A stretch of DNA of 9,498 nucleotides from a bacterium (GTDB taxonomy: Bacteria; Krumholzibacteriota; Krumholzibacteriia; LZORAL124-64-63): the NCBI GenBank assembly GCA_018652925.1, contig JABIBH010000120.1, forward strand, positions 1 to 9,498, written 5' to 3'. The notes under the pieces were generated by a model that was given only the letters and a program-made list of their open reading frames with translations, was not told where the DNA came from and searched no databases. Positions 1-5,527 of the stretch are shown piece after piece; position 1 is the first letter of the stretch; each line of letters starts with the position of its first letter. The position numbers and the translations under genes are program-made.

Positions 1-305
1 AACCTGGCAAGCAATTCACTTCTGTGCAGAATCGGAATATCAAACTTTCTGGCTGAAATAATATCGGCAATAGTTTCTTCAATAGCTGTTGAGACTACAA
101 CTGCATCGCAGTCTGAACTAACTCCCCGACCATCCTGTGGCACAATCACAACACCGGCCTTTTCAAGTGCCGCACGGATTTCCTGTCGTTCATTATTGTC
201 AAAAGCTCTGTCGCTGCCAGTTACACTTCCGCCCCGCTGAGCATGATAAACCGCGAGTGCGCTCATGCCGCTGCCACCAACTCCAACAAAATGCAATTTA
301 TTCAT
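1..305 (-). CDS. Mur ligase, MurC-like, N-terminal fragment
   Basis: This is the first 101 codons of a UDP-N-acetylmuramate amino-acid ligase type protein; the rest lies beyond the left edge. The start is ATG at 305. The N-terminal Rossmann-like domain is clear: a glycine-rich UDP-binding loop, HFVGVGGSGMSALA (residues 5-18), then TGSDR (29-33), VVVSTAIEE (69-77) and PILHRSELLA (91-100), all typical of MurC. The Mpl recycling ligase normally has an HILGICGTFM-like loop, so this is closer to MurC. The ATP-binding and C-terminal domains are not in view. The gene overlaps the upstream YkuD-domain gene by 8 nt (298-305), so the two are probably translationally coupled. MurC adds L-alanine to UDP-MurNAc in the cytoplasm. 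Pairing with a YkuD protein leaves open that this is a MurC paralogue acting on recycled peptides, but its substrate cannot be decided from this fragment. Confidence 0.78.
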   Translation of the reverse strand, partial: MNKLHFVGVGGSGMSALAVYHAQRGGSVTGSDRAFDNNERQEIRAALEKAGVVIVPQDGRGVSSDCDAVVVSTAIEETIADIISARKFDIPILHRSELLAR

Positions 306-735
306 CGTCTTCCTTTATCAATACAGTTTCGCCAATTTCTACCAGCTCAAAAAGTTCAATAATATCTGCGTTGCTCATTCTGATACAGCCGCACGATGCT
401 GGTGTTCCCAACATCGATTCCTGGTTTGTGCCGTGTATATAAATGTAGCGTTGAAGTGTATTTTCGTTTGCTGGCTCGCATCCATCAAGAGTCATAATCC
501 TTGTCAGAATCAGATCCTCGGAAGATTCTGTTCCATCCCATAAACCAACAGGCAGTCGACTGTCAAATATTGTTCCAACAGGTTCGCCCTGACCAATTTT
601 ATCGGCAATTGTGAATTTTCCGGTTGGCGTGCCACCAGAATCCTCAACAGTGCTGGCTCCGGCTTTTGCGGTGGAAACTCGATATGTTTTGCCTGCTAGT
701 TCAATCGTCTGTTTTGCAATCGATATTTTTAGCAC
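298..735 (-). CDS. YkuD-domain L,D-transpeptidase/carboxypeptidase, no signal peptide
   Basis: A 145-residue protein made of little more than a YkuD (L,D-transpeptidase catalytic) domain. TPTGKF lies at residues 36-41, and the catalytic block runs from HG at 101-102 to SCGCIRM at 114-120. This fits the family pattern HG...S-x-G-C-[IV]-R, with C117 as the nucleophile; C115 is an extra cysteine two residues before it. The start is GTG at 735, supported by GGAG 6 nt upstream. No signal peptide, lipobox, LysM or membrane segment is visible, unlike most periplasmic Ldt enzymes, so a cytoplasmic location is likely. A known precedent is ElsL of Acinetobacter, a cytoplasmic YkuD L,D-carboxypeptidase of murein recycling that trims tetrapeptides to tripeptides. 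The overlap with a Mur ligase supports such a role here, but cross-linking activity is not excluded. Confidence 0.82.
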   Translation of the reverse strand: MLKISIAKQTIELAGKTYRVSTAKAGASTVEDSGGTPTGKFTIADKIGQGEPVGTIFDSRLPVGLWDGTESSEDLILTRIMTLDGCEPANENTLQRYIYIHGTNQESMLGTPASCGCIRMSNADIIELFELVEIGETVLIKEDDE

Positions 736-894
736 TTTCCACTCCTGAAAGTAAACAATAAAACCTCTAAATCTACCTTAACGCATTAAAGTGAAATAGT
801 GCATACTTAATTTGCTTGCTAGGAATTGTTTATTTGAATACATCTCTTCCAGTAACCACATTTACACCATACACTACGACCCTGGAGGGATAAA
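736..894. promoter_or_regulatory. Divergent intergenic region
   Basis: This AT-rich 159-nt gap separates the divergent YkuD and phosphotransacetylase-butyrate kinase genes and must hold both promoters. I see no convincing consensus -35/-10 pair. A weak plus-strand candidate is TTAACG at 778-783 with CATACT at 802-807 (18-nt spacer). An imperfect palindrome TTAACGCATTAA (778-789, 10 of 12 positions symmetric) overlaps that -35 and could be an operator. The ribosome binding site of the rightward gene, GGAGGG at 884-889, is strong. Confidence 0.4.
742..745 (-). promoter_or_regulatory. RBS fixing a GTG start
   Basis: On the minus strand GGAG is followed by a 6-nt spacer and then GTG at 735-733. 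It supports the GTG start of the YkuD gene; no ATG competes nearby. Confidence 0.7.
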
Positions 895-3105
895 ATGTTC
901 GATATAGGAAATGCACTCGATAAACAGATTCTCAAACGCCAGAAGAACCGTCCAACGGTTATTCTTACCGAACCACTGGATCCACGGATTGTTGAAGCAT
1001 CCTGCTATCTCTCCCGTTTTGCCAGACTGGTCTTTATGGCATCGGAAAAAGAAGTTCGAGAAGTAGCTTCCACTCTTGAAAATATCGATGACTCCCGCAA
1101 AGAATTTACTTTTACCAATGCAGCATATGTTGAGATTGAAAAACATCCAGAATTGCTGAATAAACTGGCAGACGCCTGTCTTGCCTTGCCTGATGATAAA
1201 CGAAAAACGACAAACAAAGATGATGCTCTGGAGTTGCTGAAAGACCCTGCCCTCTTTGGTATTATGGCAGTAAAAGAAGGCCATGCCGATATGGTTGTTG
1301 GTGGTCTGACTCATAAACCAAAAGAGTTTTTCCGGCCAATGCTGCGTGTCCTGCAAGTCAGCGACACATTGTGCGAAGTCGGCATTTTTGTTCTGCCACC
1401 AGACCATCCAAAGGGAATCTTCCCACACAATATTGTTATCTTTGGCGATGTTGGTGTAAACGCAGAAATGACTCCTGAAAAACTTGCCGATATTGCCGTT
1501 GCTACCTGTGCGGTTGCCAGAGATATCATTCCGCAGCAGGAACTACCTGTGATTTATGGCGCAATTACATCGTACAGTCACAAAGGTAGCGATGAAGGCC
1601 CAGCTGCTGAACTGGTTCATGATGCTACAGAGCTGCTTCCTGAAACTTTGCAACAAATGATTGACCGTGGTAGCAGATACAGTTCAATCCATATTGAGGG
1701 TGAAGTTAAAATCAGCTGTGCACTTTCACATCGATCTGCAATGTATTACGACCACGGCGAAGAAGACCAATACACAGGTCGCACCAATGTAATCATCACA
1801 CCCAACCTGGATATGGGCAACCTGCTGTACCACCTCTACTCCACTCGCTACCCCGATGCCAAAAAGTTTCCCATCATTTCCGGCATCAGGTTCCGTGGTG
1901 TAGGAATGGCAATGGATTCAACCAGTGAAGACTGTCTGCTGGCAATAAAAGCCAACCTGCTTCGCCTGCAACGGTACGGAGAATGGACAAGAACCGAAAA
2001 AGATACATTCTTCCCTCGTCACAGGATTCTGGCGCTGAACCCGGGGTCAACTTCCACCAAGATGTCGGTTTTTGAAGGCGATCTGAAACAATTTTCTATT
2101 GAGCTTCAACACTCAGCAGAAGAGCTGAAACCGTTTGAAGGAAAACCGATTACTGCACAATATGAATTCAGAAAAGAAGTTGTATTGAATGCTCTGCGTG
2201 AACATGGATTCAAGCGCACAGACCTTGACGCAATTTCGGCTCGTGGTGGATTGGTAAGACCAATTCCACATGGCACTTATGCTATCGACCAGCAGATGCT
2301 GGATGACTTGCTCGATGGCGAACGCGGCGACCATGCCTCAAACCTGGGTGCACTGATTGCTGATGAACTTGCTCGTGAACGCAACTTGCCCGCATTTATC
2401 ACTGACCCTGTAGTTGTTGATGAAGTCAGACCGGACATGCTGATTACAGGGTTCAAAAGAATCAGACGACAGGTCATCAGTCATGCATTGAACCAGATTG
2501 CAACTGCCAGACGGTATGCTGAAGAATCGGAAACATTTTACGAAAAAATGAACCTGATAGTTTGCCATATGGGTGGTGGAGTTACTGTTGGTGCACATTG
2601 CAAAGGCAGATACATCGATGTAAATAACGGTCTCAACGGTGAAGGTCCATTCTCTCCACAACGCTCTGGAAGTATCCCAACTGGTCAACTGATTGACCTC
2701 TGTTTTTCTGGAGATTTGACTCATGCAGAACTGAAGCAACTAAACAAAGGCAGAGGTGGCTTGATTGATCTGCTTGGCACTGCCGACCTGCGTGAAGTTG
2801 AACAACGTGTAGAAGATGGCGACAAGGAAGCAACTGAAGTTTACGATGCAATGATATATCAGCTTGCTAAAAACATTACCGGATTATTGCCTGCATTCAG
2901 TGGTGAAAAAGTTGACCAGATTCTACTGACCGGCGGAATGGCCAGGAGCAAACAGCTTGTTGAACGAATCGCAAAAGCAACTTCCGCCATGGGCTGTGGC
3001 GTTACCGCCTACCCTGGTGAAAACGAAATGCATGCCCTTGCAAAAGGTGCACTGCGAGTACTGAACAAACAGGAACCAGCACTGAATTACAGTGAAAAAA
3101 GGTGA
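895..3105 (+). CDS. Fused phosphotransacetylase-like / butyrate kinase protein
   Basis: A 736-residue fusion. Residues about 1-365 resemble phosphate acetyl/butyryltransferases: MVVGGLTHK (133-141), ITSYSHKGSDEG (224-235) and GRTNVIITPNLDMGNLLYHL (295-314). Residues about 377-736 are a full-length butyrate kinase: ILALNPGSTSTKMSVFE (378-394), ARGGLVRPIPHGTYA (449-463), HMGGGVTVGAH (558-568), DVNNGLNGEGPFSPQRSG (575-592) and LLTGGMARS (677-685). The kinase makes ATP and a short-chain acid from acyl-phosphate in the cytoplasm. By eye, the Ser-Arg pair used for catalysis in phosphotransacetylases falls in RGVGMAMDSTSED (334-346) and is missing, so the first domain may be a regulatory acyl-CoA sensor, as in the Pta-like tail of the malic enzyme MaeB. 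The two enzymes are normally separate proteins. The start ATG has GGAGGG 5 nt upstream. A complete phosphate butyryltransferase follows after 3 nt, clearly in the same operon. The name 'butyrate' is by family; branched-chain acids or propionate are possible substrates. Confidence 0.9.
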   Translation: MFDIGNALDKQILKRQKNRPTVILTEPLDPRIVEASCYLSRFARLVFMASEKEVREVASTLENIDDSRKEFTFTNAAYVEIEKHPELLNKLADACLALPDDKRKTTNKDDALELLKDPALFGIMAVKEGHADMVVGGLTHKPKEFFRPMLRVLQVSDTLCEVGIFVLPPDHPKGIFPHNIVIFGDVGVNAEMTPEKLADIAVATCAVARDIIPQQELPVIYGAITSYSHKGSDEGPAAELVHDATELLPETLQQMIDRGSRYSSIHIEGEVKISCALSHRSAMYYDHGEEDQYTGRTNVIITPNLDMGNLLYHLYSTRYPDAKKFPIISGIRFRGVGMAMDSTSEDCLLAIKANLLRLQRYGEWTRTEKDTFFPRHRILALNPGSTSTKMSVFEGDLKQFSIELQHSAEELKPFEGKPITAQYEFRKEVVLNALREHGFKRTDLDAISARGGLVRPIPHGTYAIDQQMLDDLLDGERGDHASNLGALIADELARERNLPAFITDPVVVDEVRPDMLITGFKRIRRQVISHALNQIATARRYAEESETFYEKMNLIVCHMGGGVTVGAHCKGRYIDVNNGLNGEGPFSPQRSGSIPTGQLIDLCFSGDLTHAELKQLNKGRGGLIDLLGTADLREVEQRVEDGDKEATEVYDAMIYQLAKNITGLLPAFSGEKVDQILLTGGMARSKQLVERIAKATSAMGCGVTAYPGENEMHALAKGALRVLNKQEPALNYSEKR

Positions 3106-3108
3106 ACA

Positions 3109-4008
3109 ATGCCAGCAATAACAACTCTTGAGAAATTGACTCTATCTCTTGGCGGCGAAAAACCAAAGCGGGTTGTAGTTGCCGCAGGTCATGATCCCAA
3201 TACAATCCAGGCTGCTGCTCACGCCTCGAAAACAGGCATTGCTCAGATGATTCTGGTTGGCGATGGCAAACGCATCAAGTCTCTCTGTTCAGATCATAAA
3301 ATTGACCCCGAGTTGTTCATAATCATCGATGAACCAGACGTGATTGAAGCTGGAACAAAAGCAATCAATCTGATCCACTCAGGTGATGCCGATGTTCTGA
3401 TGAAAGGGCTGATAGGGACTTCAGATTACATGCGCCTGATTCTGGATAAACAAGCGGGACTTCTGCCAAAAGGAAATGTCCTGACACATATTACAGTTTT
3501 TGATTTGCCAGCTTATAACAAACTTATCTTCGCCAGCGATGTTGCAATAATCCCGCTTCCTGACCTGGAAATTAAAAAGAAACTTCTGCGCTACTGTATT
3601 GATGCTGCACACAGTTTTGGAATTGAAAAGCCTAGAGCTGCACTGCTTGCTGCCAGCGAAAAAGTGTCGTTGCATATGCCAGCAACTACTGAAGCAAAAG
3701 AAATAACTGACAACTGGGATTCAGACGACGCAATTGTCTATGGTCCACTTGCTCTTGATGTAGCCCTCTCACCTGAGGCATGCGAAATCAAAGGTGTCAA
3801 TACCCCTGTTGCCGGACATGCCGATATCCTGATATTCCCCAATATTGAATCTGGAAATATTTTCTACAAATCCTCAACTCTGCTTTCAGGTGGCCGACTT
3901 GCGGCTGCGGTTGTTGGAACTTCTGCGCCGTGTGTTCTGACCAGCAGAGCTGATTCTGAGGAAACAAAATTCCTGTCTATTGCCCTTGGGTGCAGACTTG
4001 TAAAATAG
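3109..4008 (+). CDS. ptb: Phosphate butyryltransferase
   Basis: A 299-residue enzyme of usual family length that exchanges CoA for phosphate on butyryl-CoA or similar acyl-CoA, giving the acyl-phosphate used by butyrate kinase. Diagnostic stretches are VLMKGLIGTSDYMRLILDK (96-114), LLPKGNVLTHITVFDLPAY (118-136), YGPLALDVALS (211-221), GHADILIFPNIESGNIFYK (236-254) and PCVLTSRADS (274-283). S279-R280 match the Ser-Arg pair that is catalytic in phosphotransacetylases, so this protein looks fully active, unlike the transferase-like half of the upstream fusion. It starts 3 nt after the fusion's stop codon, and its ribosome binding site (AAAAAAGGTGA, about 3095-3105) overlaps that stop, which suggests coupled translation. 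The order kinase-fusion then ptb reverses the ptb-buk order common in clostridia. No clear intrinsic terminator follows it. Confidence 0.93.
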   Translation: MPAITTLEKLTLSLGGEKPKRVVVAAGHDPNTIQAAAHASKTGIAQMILVGDGKRIKSLCSDHKIDPELFIIIDEPDVIEAGTKAINLIHSGDADVLMKGLIGTSDYMRLILDKQAGLLPKGNVLTHITVFDLPAYNKLIFASDVAIIPLPDLEIKKKLLRYCIDAAHSFGIEKPRAALLAASEKVSLHMPATTEAKEITDNWDSDDAIVYGPLALDVALSPEACEIKGVNTPVAGHADILIFPNIESGNIFYKSSTLLSGGRLAAAVVGTSAPCVLTSRADSEETKFLSIALGCRLVK

Positions 4009-4012
4009 CGTC

Positions 4013-4044
4013 TAATTGACAATTAAATAACAGAATCGAACAAT
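4013..4044 (+). promoter_or_regulatory. Candidate promoter with palindromic operator
   Basis: Five bases after the ptb stop lies a perfect palindrome, TAATTGaCAATTA (4013-4025). It contains a consensus -35 box TTGACA (4016-4021). A 17-nt spacer leads to AACAAT (4039-4044), a 4-of-6 match to the -10 box. Transcription from here would leave a leader of about 150 nt before the cytochrome gene. The -35 and the palindrome are plainly visible; the promoter assignment is inference. Confidence 0.35.
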
Positions 4045-4077
4045 TACTGAACCATCTCCCACCATTTTAGTGTGCAA

Positions 4078-4099
4078 ATGACAATTTTATGACATTTTA
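4078..4099 (+). repeat. Tandem 11-bp direct repeat upstream of the HAO-like gene
   Basis: ATGACAATTTT (4078-4088) is followed at once by ATGACATTTTA (4089-4099), giving a one-helical-turn spacing. The core TGACAATT also occurs at 4017-4024, inside the candidate promoter palindrome. Repeats in phase like this can be regulator half-sites, but in AT-rich leader DNA chance cannot be ruled out. Confidence 0.4.
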
Positions 4100-4189
4100 C
4101 CTTGCAGAATACTACCAACAGCACCATACTTTTAGAGCTGTAAATACATAACCAAAATAGACTTGTATCGTTCTCAAACCCTAAACTGT

Positions 4190-4194
4190 AGGAG
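4190..4194 (+). promoter_or_regulatory. RBS that decides the HAO-like start
   Basis: AGGAG with a 7-nt spacer precedes ATG at 4202. It marks this ATG, rather than the in-frame TTG at 4163, as the start; the resulting protein begins directly with a signal peptide. Confidence 0.85.
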
Positions 4195-4201
4195 TTTCAA
4201 A

Positions 4202-5524
4202 ATGAAACGAATTCTGCTTCTGACTGTTATGCTAATGGTTGTCTTCAGCGCGACTTTCGCTCTCGCTGCTGACAGTACCGAAGGTAAATGCATGACATGT
4301 CACAAAGAAAAGTCCCCTGGCCTTTATCGCCAATGGCAAATGAGCAGTCACGCTCTACACAATGTTACCTGTATTGATTGCCACAAGGCAAACAAAGGCG
4401 ATGCAGATGCTTATATGCACGAAGGCGCCCTCATCGCTACTTTGGTAACTCCTCTTGACTGTGGCGCATGCCATGAAAAAGAGATGAAAGAAGTTGATAG
4501 TTCTCACCACGCAACTGCTGGTCTGATTCTAGATTCAAATGATGCCTATTTGGCTCATGTAGGTGGCGGACACCCCGCTGCTATTCTAGGCTGTGAAAGT
4601 TGCCACGGTTCTAAAATTGAAATTGATCCAAATTCACCAAATAAACTTTCTAAGAAAAGCTGGCCAAACAGTGGTATCGGTCGCCTGAACCCTGACGGTT
4701 CAAAAGGCTCATGTACTGCTTGTCATACTCGTCACGCTTTCTCAAAAGCTCAAGCTCGTAAACCTGAAGCCTGTTCAAAATGTCACCTTGGTCCAGATCA
4801 TCCTCAAAAAGAGATTTATGAAGAGAGTAAACATGGAAATGCTTACTACACTCACCTTGATGAGATGAACATTGATGCTGACAACTGGATTGTTGGTGTT
4901 GACTATTACGAGGCTCCAACATGTGCAACTTGTCATATGTCAGCTACTCCAAACCAAAAAATTACTCATGATGTTGGTGACCGTATCAGCTGGAATCTTC
5001 GTGCTCCTGTTTCCAAGAAAATGAAAGACTGGGAAGACAAAAGAGTAGCGATGAAAGATGTTTGTATGAACTGTCACGGCGAAGTATTCGTTGATGGTCA
5101 TTACTGGCAACTTGATGCAACTGTAAATCTCTATAATGAGAAGTTTGCAAAACCAGCTAAATCAATCATCACTTTGATTAAGAAAAAAGGTCTACTTGAA
5201 CATCCAGCTGCCTTTGCAAATCTAATTGAGTGGGAATATTGGGAATTATGGCACCATGAAGGTCGTAGAGCGAGACACGGTGCAGCTATGATGGCACCTG
5301 ACTACACTTGGTGGCACGGATTCTACGATGTCTTGCATAACTTCTACTTTAAATTCATCCCTGCTGCCCGTGAGTATGATGATGCTGAAGTTCAAGCTCT
5401 GATTGATGAAGTAATGAGTAGCCCAATGCATCAATGGATTAATCGTCCAACAGCAGATCTGAAGGCTGACATTAATTCAGGCGCGATGCAAGAGGTCTAT
5501 AAAGAACTCTTCCCAGAGGAGTAA
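4202..5524 (+). CDS. Octaheme cytochrome c, hydroxylamine oxidoreductase family
   Basis: A 440-residue secreted protein. A signal peptide (K2-R3, then a hydrophobic stretch to A22, cleavage near ALA/AD) sends it to the periplasm. Eight CxxCH heme-c sites start at C30, C57, C87, C131, C171, C191, C241 and C288. The HAO signature is seen as TRHAFSKAQARKPEACSKCH (176-195), then GPDHPQKEIYEESKHG (197-212), and a C-terminal helical region with ARHGAAMMAPDYTWWHGFYD (357-376). By heme order the fourth site (C131) would be the catalytic P460-type heme. True HAO oxidises hydroxylamine and needs a C-terminal tyrosine cross-linked to that heme; reductive relatives (epsilon-HAO) lack it. Y368 and Y375 lie in the relevant region, but I cannot tell by eye whether either is that tyrosine. 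The NapC-type partner 3 nt downstream argues for a quinol-fed reductase, perhaps of nitrite or hydroxylamine. Codons are rich in T-ending forms (GCT, ACT, CGT), which suggests strong expression. Confidence 0.92.
   Translation: MKRILLLTVMLMVVFSATFALAADSTEGKCMTCHKEKSPGLYRQWQMSSHALHNVTCIDCHKANKGDADAYMHEGALIATLVTPLDCGACHEKEMKEVDSSHHATAGLILDSNDAYLAHVGGGHPAAILGCESCHGSKIEIDPNSPNKLSKKSWPNSGIGRLNPDGSKGSCTACHTRHAFSKAQARKPEACSKCHLGPDHPQKEIYEESKHGNAYYTHLDEMNIDADNWIVGVDYYEAPTCATCHMSATPNQKITHDVGDRISWNLRAPVSKKMKDWEDKRVAMKDVCMNCHGEVFVDGHYWQLDATVNLYNEKFAKPAKSIITLIKKKGLLEHPAAFANLIEWEYWELWHHEGRRARHGAAMMAPDYTWWHGFYDVLHNFYFKFIPAAREYDDAEVQALIDEVMSSPMHQWINRPTADLKADINSGAMQEVYKELFPEE
5516..5521 (+). promoter_or_regulatory. 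RBS embedded in the preceding gene's last codons
   Basis: GAGGAG forms the last two Glu codons of the HAO-like gene and lies 6 nt before ATG 5528. It ties translation of the membrane cytochrome to that of the octaheme protein. Confidence 0.75.
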
Positions 5525-5527
5525 AAT

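Noticed and set aside
137..543. Plus-strand open frames across the Mur ligase and YkuD genes
   Set aside because: They oppose two genes with clear family motifs and show no protein-like features.
778..789. TTAACGCATTAA as an FNR-type site
   Set aside because: The half-sites are TTAA, not TTGAT/ATCAA, and two inner positions are asymmetric; kept only as a weak palindrome.
874..1428. Open frame of 184 codons on the minus strand inside the kinase fusion gene
   Set aside because: It is antisense to a strongly supported protein, has no recognisable domains and no RBS.
4163..4201. N-terminal extension of the HAO-like gene from an in-frame TTG at 4163
   Set aside because: It has no ribosome binding site and would bury the signal peptide behind 13 residues; ATG 4202 has AGGAG at the right distance.
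4202..5524. Calling the octaheme protein a true hydroxylamine oxidase of nitrification
   Set aside because: No ammonia-oxidation genes are in view, the partner is a quinol dehydrogenase type, and the cross-link tyrosine cannot be confirmed by eye.
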